A DNA stretch of 64,000 nt. Source: Conchocele bisecta. Lineage: Eukaryota; Mollusca; Bivalvia; Lucinida; Thyasiridae. Made by a program: the position numbers and the translations under genes. Positions 42,606-54,779 of the stretch are shown here, in pieces. How positions within the stretch are numbered: the stretch's first letter is position 1; each line of letters starts with the position of its first letter. The stretch covers positions 11,549,805-11,613,804 of the forward strand of contig CM055266.1 in the NCBI GenBank assembly GCA_029237695.1, given 5' to 3'. Under the pieces are notes generated by a model, which searched no databases, was not told the origin of the DNA, and was given only the letters and a program-made list of their open reading frames with translations.

Positions 42606-44176
42606 AAAACACTATCTTTTACAATATTTTTTGATCGGCTCTCATGTGTCAGCGGCGGATCTAGCATTTGGGGAACGGGGGGGGGGGTGGGGGGGGGGGT
42701 TGTGTCCCTATTTTCGAGCTCTCATCCCCCACCCCCCCCTCCCCAGAAATTTATTGGAATCTATATGTCCAGAAATGCACTTTCCTGTGTTTTACGCCAT
42801 TTAAATTCGGACTCGAACTGGTGGTAAACTGTGGACACCATAGGACTTGTTCAAAGCAGTTTACATATATGTAAACTCTGTCGGTGAACAGGGGCGTGGG
42901 GTTGCAACCCCCTTCCAGATCCGCCCCTGTGGATGTACTACATACATGAGGGCCTATCAGGGCCTAATGTTTTGATTAGAGATTGTATCTTGTACATAAA
43001 TTGACAAATCAAATTGATTTCTCCCTTCAATTTTAAAGGCAGTTTATCTTCTGAGATGGAGGCACATACATGAAATGTGAAAAGGGTTTAAGCCTTTCCC
43101 CCCTAAGTAACTGGAATGCATTTTCATATGTTAATTTTTCAACTAATCCAATTGCCACAAAATGATTTAAGTTCTCAAAACTATGGAAATTACTTGCAAA
43201 AAGTGCAGATCCTGATCAGACGACAATGCCAATACCACTATACAGGCTTGTGGTGTCGAAAGGGCTAAACGGTACAGGATTACACAAAATCAGAACAGAA
43301 TATTTACATCGGAGTAAATACATATTCAGCACTGAAATTAGCATAACCGACCTGGTGCCAGGTCCATACCACATCAAAGTCACTTGGACCCTTCCCCTTA
43401 ATATAATTGTATTACTCATATAAGGGGTATAACCAAATTCAACTCTAACATTGTTCCGCATTGACCTTGACCCTGGGGCCCCGAGATTTATTTTAATAGT
43501 CCTATATTAATCTACATATCATAGTAAAGGTACGTATAAAGTTTGATGACTGAAGCTGATAAGGTGTTGAAGTACTGACCGTAACACGAAAACTTAACAT
43601 TGAATGATGTCTCACTTTCCGCTTTCGTGCGCGAGACAAAAATGCCAAAGACGTATCTGAGGGCCAAACCTAGTCTCTGGTCGGGATTCTGGTAAGGATA
43701 AATCCCAATTGTTAAGTGAAATTAAGTAATGATAACAACCATAGCAGCTATACAGCAGGGAGATGTAGGCACTAGTTGAGACATGCGTAACAATCATGAA
43801 CATGTAACGAAGTGAAATGATACATACGATTTGACGGAAGTGAACTGCTCTGCTGTGTAATCTTTAACTGTGATGTTCATCTTTGATTTTTTCTACTTAG
43901 TTTTATTCTGAAATCACAGTCATGTGAGATTAGTCATATGAACACGCAGTCATGTGTGATTAGTCTACTGACTACATGACATGTTGGGCAACAAGTATGT
44001 TATTAGAATAGCGTATACATATGTTGCGACTAAAGGCTATTCTGTCGAACAAAGTTCTGGTTTAGTGGTAGTGAAAACAAAATACTGATCAGAAGCGGAA
44101 TTATAAATCTGCATAAGTTGCTGTGACTGGACGAATGGAACCTATAGTATTCGTACAGTTTGATCAGGGCCTGTCC

Positions 44177-44394
44177 TGGGGCCCGTTTCACGAAACTGTG
44201 TACGACTAAACTATTCGTTAGTACAAATTCAGGATCGTCTGGAAATTTCAATTTATGGATTTACATTTATTGAGCAAAGGCTGCATATGCAGCCTATGCT
44301 CAATAAATGTAAATCCAATAATTGTTTACAAGAAAACATTGTTAATGTCAAATTTACAGACTATCATAATTTTGCACTTACAAACATTTTAGGG
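44177..44394. mobile_element. Palindromic MITE family B, copy 7
   Basis: The left end GGGGCCCGTTTCACGAAACT and central hairpin are complete. The right arm stops after CAAACATTTTAG. Confidence 0.82.
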
Positions 44395-44624
44395 TCTAAA
44401 CTAGCGGACATGCAGTCAAATGTTGTTTATGTCCATCAGTAGCATATTTTGATCAGTGTATGATAATTGATTACAAGAAAACTGATGTACACAAATGATC
44501 TATAAACAGTGCAGGCGTTGATCAGACTGCATGGAGTGTTACGGGTCTACAGAGTTGCAAACTCAATGTCTCATGCAGAACTCCAGTTAAGGTGCATAAT
44601 TTGATAAACTTTGGGGAGACTTTC

Positions 44625-44731
44625 GTTATTTCTTCACGAAAATTGGCAAGTTGGGAGTGCTTTAGAATCGTCTCGATGAGACGATTCTAAAGCAATTCCA
44701 ACTTGCCATATTTCGTAAAGAAATAAGAAAA
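44625..44731. repeat. Long hairpin
   Basis: TTATTTCTTCACGAAAATTGGCAAGTT and GCTTTAGAATCGTCTCGATG are followed by inverted copies through CCAACTTGCCATATTTCG and AAAGAAATAA. Confidence 0.8.
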
Positions 44732-45060
44732 ATACCCGGAATATTTGGTCCAATTACGCACTGTCATGGTGAGGCACTATATAATCATGATACTCGGCCT
44801 AAAGGCTTACCGTAAATTTGACGTGCAGAACACCCTTTACCGCTTTAACATTCAGGATAAATATGTTACTGGTCTTCAGAGATGAATAGCCGATTATGCA
44901 TTGGTCTGACGATGCGTTCCAATGGTACGGTAGCATTTCCTTGTTCCGAGGCCATTCTGTGGAGCTCGACGGCACCTAAGTGGTATTTATCACAACATTT
45001 AGCTATCACTAAGAACAAATAGTAATACAACAACATATCAGCAACGTAGAAGAATTTCTT

Positions 45061-45172
45061 CTGTAGCCGATTTCATAAAAATTGCAAAGTATACTTATCT
45101 AGCAAAGTATACTTTGAGGGACTAATCATTTATTATTCCCGAAATGCATTATTTCATATAGAACAAAGAAAT
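45061..45172. mobile_element. Palindromic MITE family A, copy 7 (left third only)
   Basis: It begins CTGTAGCCGATTTCATAAA and follows the family to TTATTTCATATAGAAC, then stops. Confidence 0.8.
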
Positions 45173-45742
45173 TCATTAATAACGTGGCAATTTCTGGACC
45201 GATTTTCAAAATCTAACTTTTGTTTTCTTTGTTAGGTCATGACCAATCCCTAGGACTATGTTTTGGAGATGATATCGACTTTGCCTCGAACCGCCGCCAT
45301 TTTGATTCGAGACTCGACAGATAATATGGGCGCATATTACCTGTGAAGCTGACCAATCAAAACGCAAGAAATTTATCTGTGGTGACAAATGATGTAATTA
45401 GTATACAGTATACAGAGAAGTTTCCGTCTTTCAACAAGGACAACAGAACATTGATTTAAATCAAAAGACCCTCTAGGCTGTATTTACATCATTACAGCTG
45501 ACCAGCACCATTTAATTCTGGTATTTAATTAACCCTAATTTTAGACCGCTATCTTAATTTTTTGTTGTCGGCTGTTTATTTTCTATTTTCCATTTTTATC
45601 ATCAAAAACATGCTTTGACAGCACTTAAGATGCATTGGAAATGATTCTGAAGTGTTATCAAAACATGTTTTTATTGAGAAATAAGGCAAGATATAAAAGC
45701 AAACACATACAACAATTGTTGTGTGTAGCAGTCTAAGGGTTA

Positions 45743-47278
45743 AAAGGTTTGAAAGGAGAAAGGCTCTCAAAGTGTTTACCACGCTAGTCATATTTACAGT
45801 GTAACAGGGGCAACCTTGTCGTCCGGAGTTATCTCCCCCACTCATTGGAGTTGGAAAGAAAACAGATAGTTGCTGACTTCAGGTCCCACTGTTGGGTTCG
45901 TTTATTCCAGATCAATTGGTGGAACTCCCATTGAGTAGTCGTAGATGGGATACAGATGTAAACCCGATGTAAAACACCCCACAACTATGGTTGATAGGGC
46001 TTCACTTCAACGACAGATTCCTACATGTCACCTCTCACGACCACACTCTACGCTTGCTAGTCCCTTGAATTCCTCAACAAGAACTGCAAGACATGATGTC
46101 CACCCCGGGAAATCCCCACGGATGATAAAGTGAACACAGTTGGAAACTCGGTCCGTTTCAATCGAATTCTGACTGGCAAGTGATATTTCTAGGCTACCGG
46201 ATTTGGTTTGCACGAAGCCATGCATGCATTGCACGGGAATCATAATGTACCACTGAATGCAAACTCATTGACTGGTACCTGGCTCCAATACTACATACCC
46301 ACATGTCCAATACTTGCTCCCGCCTATTAGTTTCCAACAGCAACACCAAACGTTGCATGGCCATCTGTCAAAATAGGGTCACTAGCAGTCTAAGGGAAGT
46401 AACTCATGTATCCCCACTAACAGGGATATTTAGCAATGGATGAATTATCTTTCTTCCTAAAATATCAGGACTTAGTTATAAATGGCATACAGTATCTTTC
46501 CATCCAAGAGACATTAGTGCTGTTTTAATTGGAGGGACATGGGAGTAAATGGTGTTCATTCTCTTCATAAAATTAAAATTAGCGGAAATATTTCTGCAAC
46601 ACTGAAAGAGAAAGTATACTGGTAGACTACCAGATTCCGCCAGCCACCAGTTTCCGCCAGCCCCTCTGGCTAACATAAAGGTTTTGTGATGTTTGTGCTT
46701 GTAGATTCCAATATCACATTAAAACTCAGCAGAATGTACGTAAATAATTTTCGGCTGAAAGTCAACATCATTCATTCTAGAGCATGTTTCATAGTTTTAT
46801 CAACTGCTTGCTCATTATATTGAAATTTACAATACATTTAAAATTCCATTGTCACCCTCCCAATCGTGCATGAGCAAACAAAAATGTACTGGCAGCCAGT
46901 AGAAGAGGAGAATTTATGCTGAGCTGGTGACCCCATTGCCAACGGCATTTCAGCGACCGTGGTTAGTTTATAATATTTCAAAACTGTTCTGTAATTACTA
47001 ATGTAGGAACACCATTACACTATTCCAAATAAACAAATCTCACGACTGTAGTTTTACTACTGAAATAAGTGGGCTGGAGGAAACTATTACAGCTCCTGCG
47101 TTTCCATGTGTTGTTTACGTCACATGGCCCGACCTAGATTACGCACTGTAGTCTGTTTCAGTATTTCTTTTTGCACTTAAAATGGAAATTATCTCCAGAT
47201 TATATTGACCTAGTTAGTTTACTCTATGTGACTTGTCAATCGGAAAAATCACAAAAATCTTGCGAAAAGTGGCGAAAT
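45743..47278. other. No gene seen
   Basis: Plain sequence with only short open frames. Apart from ordinary AT-rich stretches I see no domain, repeat array or RNA gene here. Confidence 0.4.
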
Positions 47279-47580
47279 CAGTAGCCGATTTCATCAAAAT
47301 TACAAAGTGTACTTATCTAACAAAGTATACTTTCAGGGAGGAATCATTTATGTTTCCCGAAATGCATTATTTCATATAGAACTAACCGTTGCATATATTT
47401 GATGATTAAAAGTATGCAGAATTATTATACTGAATTTATTACATTATCACAGCCAAAATGGCTGTGATAATGCAATAAATTCATTATTATAAAGACTAAT
47501 AAATTTATCCTTAAATTGAAAAGTATACTTTTCTACATAAGTATACATGTACTTTGCTATGTTGGTGAAATAGGCTACTG
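47279..47580. mobile_element. Palindromic MITE family A, copy 8
   Basis: The ends are CAGTAGCCGATTTCATC and GGTGAAATAGGCTACTG. The central ATTATCACAGCCAAAATGGC hairpin is present; an ATACATGT insertion lies in the right AAGTATACTT block. Confidence 0.88.
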
Positions 47581-49449
47581 GTACTGGTAGCCGACTAGTG
47601 GCGTTTCTAAATCAAATACAAGGGGACAACTTAAAGGCATATTCTGCCAACACGGAGGTGCCAATCATGGGCAGTCAGGGGTGTAACTGATTTCAATTAT
47701 GTTCGGGATAACTTGATAGAGATATGTTTGCAGGTCATGCATAATTGTCTCCCTTTGCGAATAACGCGTGTCAGTTATGTTAGCTGAACGGAATTTTACG
47801 CTGAAAACGGGGTTTCAAGTTAGATTCTACTCATCATTTGCATTGGTTCGTGTTATAAATCAGTGTATATATTCCATTAGTAAGTAATGTAACTATGTAT
47901 TGACATTAACTGGCACGCGTGGCACGGAAATTGCCGAGTTTATTCACATTTCGCGCCATTTTTTGTATAATAAAGGCTATGTTTACTGGTGTTTCGTGAA
48001 GCTCTGAAAGTTTTCACGAGTGGTTGTATAGTTTTCCAGTATATATCAACACCTTGCAAACACGTTTAAACAAGTTTCTTCGGTGCGCATCGTAGATTAG
48101 CGTTGCGCAAAGCCTTCAAATTTTATAGGTAATTCCCGGGATAACGTGCTTCAGTTATTAATTTTGGCGCCATGTTTTATCGACGCTTGCTGCAAGATAA
48201 CTGTAGGTCTTGTCCCGATAAGACAGTTAGTCATTGCTTGCATGCTCTTTGATCGTGGGTTATGACTATTGTGATTCTAATGATTATTATGATCGGATGG
48301 TGATCAGATATGCCCCGTGGTTTTGCCACCAATCTGCATGGTCTACACTGCAATGATAATGCAGATATAACTATAAGTATCCGTAGCGTTGTCTGTCGGC
48401 GTTATACAGTGACGCCGGTGTAAGCAGCATTAGGCAATCATGACGATGTTATGAGATACGTGTATTCGTATTTTGCGTAGCTCTGTATATGCTGTAATAG
48501 ACGTGTAATATCCGCGGCACTTGAGTTATTGTGTGCGCCGTAACGTACACAAGGTAGACGTGATTGATAGAAGTCGTATATTTTTGTTACAAACAATTGA
48601 GTTTATTATAACATAAATCCAAATGGGCATGTTGTATGCAGCTATCCATTTGCGACCTGTCTATCTCCTGATGTGTCAGCACACACCTGCATCCTGACCA
48701 TGCTGACATGGAACTGTTTCACTGATTAATAAACGTGGTAGGTTCTGGTCAGACTGCGCATATAATGTGTATGGTCACAACGGCAGCGTTCAAACAAGTT
48801 TCCGCACAGGCTGATCAGGATCTACACTGCCGTCTAATGTATCGAACACGCAAGCGAATCAAGATCTGCAAACTGTTCCAACTGTAGTATAGTCCCTTTT
48901 CATATCGGAGGAGCCGTATGTGATGCACGATCTGATATCCGGGCTGGCTGATCAAATTGCGGACAGTGAAGCTGGTGAAGTGTATAGACTGGTCCTACTT
49001 GCCTGGCACAGGCTGGTATCGGTCTACACATGAATAAATGGATTTATGATTATAACATAAATCACGTTATTATATGGAGGTGCAATGCTCCGCCCCCTAA
49101 GCGTAACTCTGTGAGTCACGGCGCAATAGCCAATGGGAATAGATCAGCGAGCATAAACTAGAAATTATTACAGCATTCGCCCTGTTCTGCTGGCGAAAGC
49201 TAAATAAGCATTTTTAATAAACAGGAATTAAATTACGTGTTATCTGCACATGGAAGCCTGGTTAATCCGACATGCCAGTTATGTCGGTTTAACCAGGGTG
49301 GCAATTTGACCAGTTTCCATGTTCTCTATATAGTATAGGTGTTGATTAATAACATTGTGAGCTGATAAATTACGTGAAAACAGATTGGTGTCGCTGTGAT
49401 TTATCTGGACATTATATTGCGAAACGAGTTGTTCAGGGATTGCTCGGAC
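47581..49449. other. Intergenic; possible upstream part of the DIRS-type element
   Basis: No coding frame of note. GATCAG-rich repeat fragments are at about 48735-49035. A clear stem-loop lies at 49257-49298 (CCTGGTTAATCCGACAT / ATGTCGGTTTAACCAGG). I could not find a terminal repeat shared with the region after 53280. Confidence 0.45.
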
Positions 49450-50530
49450 ATGCCGAGAACACGGAGGGCCAGAAAAGCAGTTGACGATTTGGGGTGTCAG
49501 GTTGCCTCTAAACGGGCGAAGAATACGCAAACGATACATGCGCTAGCGACACCCACGGCACCAGCGGCATCTGCGACGTCAGAGGGCCCAGTAGCGACAT
49601 CATTGGCGCCACCTATTCCAGCGGTATGGGCTGCACCGACGCCACCATCGTTGTCAGCACAAACAGCGGTGCCAGTGATAGATATCACTACGGTAGGTGA
49701 GATTGTATGCAATAGCAACGATCCCATTATGGGGTTTGACATTCCTGTAGCCGCAATGTCCAGCATAACTGCACCATTTGAGCCAATTTATGGCTCCGCA
49801 AAACTCACAATGCAGGTATTGAGGTTGTGCGGGAGAATGTACACATTCCCCCTCATACAGGACATGCCATGCCAATTCCAATATCGTGTGCAGACGATAC
49901 AATCACCATAGATGTGTCGCAGCAAATGCGCCAAAAAATTGTGTTAAATCAATACGTTCATTTGTCCCAATTGCTAAAGCGGGATAACGATGTCGGTGGT
50001 GATACTCAGGGTACAGCACTGTTTGTCAATGATCAGGGTATTATTCAAGCCAAGCCCAGAATGAGTAGAGACAGACTGCAGTCAATCGATCAGTGGACCG
50101 ATGCTTTCATTATTTACATGCATGTATATATACAACAGCATCCGACACAAGCGTTTGACATGCTGGCGTATTTACACACAATACGACACGCTGCAGCAAA
50201 TAGGAATAAATATGGCATGGTTGGCATATGATGAACAGTTCAGGCTGCGTCAAGCCATCGTGCCACAATGCTGGGCTAAACTTAATTTGGATTTATGGAT
50301 ACAAATTATGACGCAGGTAAACCAAGTGCGACCATCGGCAACTATAGCACAGCAGCGTGTCTCCTCACAATATAGATTGTCTGCTTCTGCACGACCAGCA
50401 AATGCGACGTCGGCGAAACCGATTTGCCGCATGTACAATGCAAAAGGCGGATGTAGATTTAACCCATGCAAGTATAAACACGCATGTTCATTTTGTAATG
50501 CTAATCACGCCATGATTAATTGCGATACAT
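49450..50530 (+). pseudogene. DIRS/Ngaro-type gag with CCCH zinc finger, frameshifted
   Basis: Three frames carry successive pieces. 49450-49911 starts MPRTRRARKAVDD and is Ala/Thr/Pro-rich. 49827-50231 has VLNQYVHLSQLLKRDN and IDQWTDAFIIYMHVYIQQHP. The frame ending 50604 has WLAYDEQFRLRQAIVPQCW. The order and the YVHLSQLL, W-AF-IY and YDEQFR phrases match Gag-like proteins of DIRS-type retroelements. A CCCH finger (C-x8-C-x4-C-x3-H, Cys codon 50425) and a following ACSFC...H sit at the C-terminus and would bind nucleic acid. Frame changes lie near 49830-49890 and 50215. Confidence 0.7.
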
Positions 50531-50539
50531 TTCGGAGGC

Positions 50540-51051
50540 AGTCACATTTATTGAGTGGTCTGTGGCAAATAAATTGGAAAGCGGTTTTATATTGCATTAT
50601 TTAGACGACGTCTTATTAGCACACGCATCAGTGTCAGGATGTTACACAATGCTGACCACATTTATTACATTTTGTGAGGAATTAGGCGTGCCATTAGCTG
50701 AAGAAAAAAACTGAACTTCTGAAAACTATTATCACTTTCTTAGGCATGGAAATTAATTCCGATAATATGACTGTTCGCATTCCCCAAGACAAGATAGATG
50801 ATCTTAAACACAAGTTATTGGATATGTTACATAGAACTAAGACGACATTGCGCGACATGCAGTCTTTATTGGGCAGTCTGAACTTTGCGTGTAGAGCAGT
50901 AAGACCGGGCAGAAACTTTTGTAGACGCCTGATAGATGAAACCATGGGCAGAGCTAGGAAAACATATCAACATGTAAGAATTACCCAAGAAATGAAATGT
51001 GACCTCCAAGTATGGCTTCAATTTTTAGAGCAATTTAATGCGTTACCATAA
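50540..51051 (+). pseudogene. DIRS-type reverse transcriptase, C-terminal half only
   Basis: Similarity begins abruptly at TFIEWSVANK and includes ILHYLDDVLLAH (YLDD about 50601-50612) and FCEELGVPLAEEKN. A frame change in the A-run at 50701-50711 follows, then ITFLGMEINSDN, LRDMQSLLGSLNFACRAV and PGRNFCRRLIDE. The N-terminal RT motifs are missing: the CCCH finger is followed within about 60 nt by the YLDD region, so an internal deletion is likely. The frame ends in TAATG, overlapping the next start. Confidence 0.82.
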
Positions 51052-51549
51052 TGTCAGACAGATTATGGATTCAGAATGAGGCCATCGAGTTGTTCACTGA
51101 CAGTGCCGAGGCCATAGATAAAGGTTTCGCAGCATTCTTTGCAGGTAGTTGGACATATGGCACATGGCCTGAGGACTGGGTTGCATCCGGGCTTTTAACG
51201 GATATAACATTTCTTGAATTCTTCCCAATTTTGGTGTCTGTCCATATCTGGCATAACAAACTGGAAAACAAGAGGATCATATTCCGATCTGACAATCAAT
51301 CTGTGTGTCATATCCTGAACTCCATGACAAGTAGGTCACGAAACTGTTATGAGGTTGGTCCGCCCGTTTGTTCTACATTGTCTAAAACACAACATTTTGT
51401 TCAGAGCTGAACATGTTCCTGGAAAAAGTAACTTAATATGCGATTCAATGTCTCGCCTAAATTTTCAGAAATTTCGCAGTCTGGCGCCGCATGCAGACGC
51501 AACTCCACAAAAAGTTCCGGCACATCTATTACAGATCTTCAAGCAGTAA
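51051..51549 (+). pseudogene. DIRS-type RNase H, frameshifted
   Basis: The first part has IELFTDSAEAIDKGFAAFFA, DITFLEFFPILVSVHIW and RIIFRSDNQSVCHILN. Near 51349 coding moves to the frame with FVLHCLKHNILFRAEHVPGK, SNLICDSMSRL and LAPHADATPQ. The acidic Asp (TDSA), Glu (FLEFFP), Asp (SDNQS) and Asp (CDSMSR) residues are present. Role: removal of template RNA. Confidence 0.82.
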
Positions 51550-51607
51550 TCTCACGATTAACTACTAACAGTTTGTCCATTAATACACAACAGCCATATA
51601 TACGGGT

Positions 51608-52447
51608 TTGAGGTCATTCGCACAGTTTTTACAAATAATGGGTTGGGAATTTAGGCTACCCCAAACGGTATCGGTGATAAATCTTTACATTGCGTACATG
51701 TTCCGTCAAGGGAAGTCACCCAGTACAATGGCGACATACCTAGCAGCGTTAGGTTTCGTTCATAAAATCAATGGTTACGATGACCCAACGATGTCATTTA
51801 TTACGGCTAAAATACTTCTTGGAGCGAAACGTTTGAACCCACAGCGTGATATTAGACTACTCATTACATTACAAGTATTGAGGCGGTTATCCAAATCCGT
51901 AAATGTCGTCTGCACTACACAATATGAAAGCATACTGTTTCGTTGTGCATACGTGATAGCCTTTTTCGGGTTATTTCGAGTTAGCGAGATAATATACACG
52001 TCGGCGAATGACCCACTGAGACCGATATTATTCTCTGATGTGGTAATTAGACATGACAGCCAAGCGCGCCCTATGAACGCGTGCATCACACTGCGCCGAT
52101 CGAAAACCAGCCAGCATAAGGCTGTGACGGTTAACATTAATTCAATAGAGGGAGACGAAATTTGTCCAGTATCTGCACTGGTGGAATTCATTAACATTAG
52201 ACTAGGGCCGGCGGTTCAGTTCTTCTGTCATGAAAATGGAACACCGTTAACTAGGTATCAATTTACTAATGTGTTGGGAAAATGTCTAACTATGCTGGGC
52301 TTACATACTGCCGGCTACAAGAGTCATAGTTTTCGTATGGGAGCATGTTCCTATTTGTATGATAGGGGTATATCGGCTTCTGACATTAAGCGTGCCGTCG
52401 CTGGCGTAGTGATTGTTTTCAGACATATATCCGGTAGGCATATATAA
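51608..52447 (+). pseudogene. DIRS-type tyrosine recombinase, frameshift before the catalytic Tyr
   Basis: The N-terminal SAM-like core domain includes SPSTMATYLAALGFVHKI. The catalytic domain includes IAFFGLFRVSEI (first Arg) and YKSHSFRMGACSYLYDRGIS (His-x-x-Arg). From about 52395 this frame no longer resembles the family. In the neighbouring frame, a Trp-containing motif and the expected catalytic Tyr (codon 52426-52428) precede TAG at 52435. There is no ATG near the start, so the frame may be read from further upstream. Tyrosine recombinase in place of a DDE integrase defines DIRS/Ngaro elements. Confidence 0.85.
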
Positions 52448-52675
52448 TGATCACATAGCATAGAATGGGTTGGGAAGCCGCGCCGCAGTGTTATAGCTAA
52501 TCATCACCTAGTGTCATAAACATTATGGCTGTTAACTAGACCTCGTTTTTCAATTTGCTATAATAATAAATTTGCCGTTTGATGTCAGGGATTGTTTATA
52601 TTAATTTTGTAGTTAATTTTCATTTCCGCTATTGACACATTTGACTTTTATAATAACATGCGTTTGTTATTACAG

Positions 52676-53278
52676 ACCTAGCCTCGAACGTATGGATAAT
52701 GGGAGACTCCATGGTTCATTGGGGTCATGCAAGGGCGTGCCATATATTGGATGCACAACTCAGGTTACCACATGTATCGATCCAATGGTTTAGTAAACGG
52801 GGTATGCTATTTTCCGAAGTCCTTGTGCAAATAAACCGCGTTTTGAAAAAAATAATTAACGCCAGACATCATTATTCTACACTGTGGCGGAAATTCCATA
52901 ACGCAGATCCGATCAGGCGTGCTTTGTGCACAAGTAAAGAATGATATTGCCGCCTTGTATAGAGCAATGCCCGCGACCACAATATTGTGGTCTGATGTAT
53001 TGCCTAGGCTTCATTGGCGTGGTGCTATCCACAAACGCAAAATTAATAAAAAGAGAAAACACTTCAATCAGTCTGGTCGTGGAGCTACATTTGCGGCTGC
53101 CGGTAGGGTCATTCCGCATCCGAGACTGACTGAAAATACGCCCGCATTGTTCCGTACGGACGGGGTACATATATCTGACGCGGGAAATGATATACTTTTA
53201 AATGCGTGGTCTCACGCGATTGAGAAGTGTAGCGAGCTCAGGCAACCGGATGGACTAATTCCATTGTATTTCAATTAA
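52676..53278 (+). pseudogene. SGNH/GDSL hydrolase ORF of the DIRS-type element, one frameshift
   Basis: Reading from a splice-acceptor-like TTATTACAG, it encodes ASNVWIMGDSMVHWGH (block I Ser in GDS, 52702-52710) and FSKRGMLFSEVL. Near 52880 the frame changes; the new frame has GGN (52886-52894, block III), then VKNDIAALYRAMPATTILWS, then FRTDGVHISDAGNDIL (Asp-x-x-His, 53159-53170). So all four SGNH blocks are recognisable. Such hydrolase ORFs accompany tyrosine-recombinase retroelements in other animals; the substrate is unknown, with an esterase or lipase-like activity inferred. Confidence 0.75.
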
Positions 53279-53387
53279 TAACCATTTTATGGAGGAAAAG
53301 TCGGCAGACTTTAGTGGCGGATGTGACAGACTCGAACTCGTGGAATAGCAAGTAACTATGCAGAAAATTGCACTATACCACGCTGGT

Positions 53388-53502
53388 AATCGGGCATCTC
53401 CAGCGGAGATGGCTGGAATATGCTTTCCAAACCCGAGCCATGTAATAATCGGGCATCTCTACGCGGAGATGGCTGGACTATGCTCTCCAAACCCGAGCGC
53501 TG
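53388..53502. repeat. 60-bp direct duplication after the DIRS-type element
   Basis: AATCGGGCATCTC, GCGGAGATGGCTGGA, TATGCT and TCCAAACCCGAGC occur at 53388-53441 and again from 53448. It may belong to the element's 3' end. Confidence 0.8.
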
Positions 53503-54770
53503 TGGATCGGCTCAAGACGAAGGCAGGGATATATTTATAAAGTCATAATATACTCAGACCATATCACACACTGTATAGTCACATGCGGGATTGGTGAACC
53601 TTCGACTTGATCCAATCTAAGGGCGGTCTCTTGCTGAGATCAATCTACAAATCAGTTCGATGTATGTCACATTCCTCCATAAAGTAAGTTGCTAAGTTGC
53701 TGGCACCATGGCCTTACCCCAAACAATGTGTCTTTGTTGTTTATGTTTCCAATACATATGGTCACGGGAGGCACGTTAAGCAGTGCCCGTATCATGGTAT
53801 ATATTGTGTATATGCAACTTCTATTATAATAACCATTTAGTCGGGATCGTACATGTACCGTGGTAGAAACCATGCTATGATCGTGGTGATAAAGTTAGTT
53901 TGACATATTAATCGGCCCGCAGGGATACGAGGCTGGAGGCAGGATAGGACGACTCTCGTATTTCACAGACTCTCTACCCAGTATAGTCTCGCTTTCCATG
54001 TTCAATAGTGATACATATATAAGTTAAAGTTGTAGTAGTAGTATTTTAAGAAGCTTTACAGGCAAAAGGGATCTTACAATAAATAATTATATATTTTCAA
54101 TAAGTAAGTCGTGTAGATCATGTGCATTCTACATATTTCTACGCGAGATCACTGGTCAATAACATGCATTATGTTCACTTCGTTATCATTGTTTATCATG
54201 TCTATCAAATACATCGTGTACATGTAGCAGTAACATCAGTCGGGCGATTTTCGCTCAAGACTAGATCATTGATCGATAGCGTGTTTTATAACGTGGTGTC
54301 TCGGTGTCTGACGGGTTATATACATGGAAAGTGAAAGTAGAAGGACATTGTATTATATATGAAAGTGTAACGGTCGTGTATTTCGCTTCGCATACTAGTA
54401 AGGGCTTTTACAGAATTAATGGTATGGGCGGGGGGGGGGGGTGGACGGAACGTTGCTTTTTTACCTACCGCCCATACAAACAAATAATTTTCATACTCCA
54501 CCACCCATGTTTGTAAATTATCAATTACCCCCCTCCCCCCCCCCACCACCACCACCACCCATACAATTTACTTATAAAAGGCTCCAGTTTTGTTTCAGCT
54601 ATTCCAGTTGCTCAAAATAACGACCCCATATGCATAAGGAGGTTATGAAAAATTCAGACTGGACGTGACTATGAACATTATCATCATATTTCACCACATT
54701 TTAGTAGCCGACGACTGATGTCACCATGAACGATTTTATAGAGTGCTTCTCTCTACAATCTACATAGCCT
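53503..54770. other. No gene seen
   Basis: AT-rich sequence with a G-run at 54431-54441 and a C-run with (CAC)n at 54527-54557. No domain-bearing ORF. Confidence 0.4.
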
Positions 54771-54779
54771 TCAAGCATT

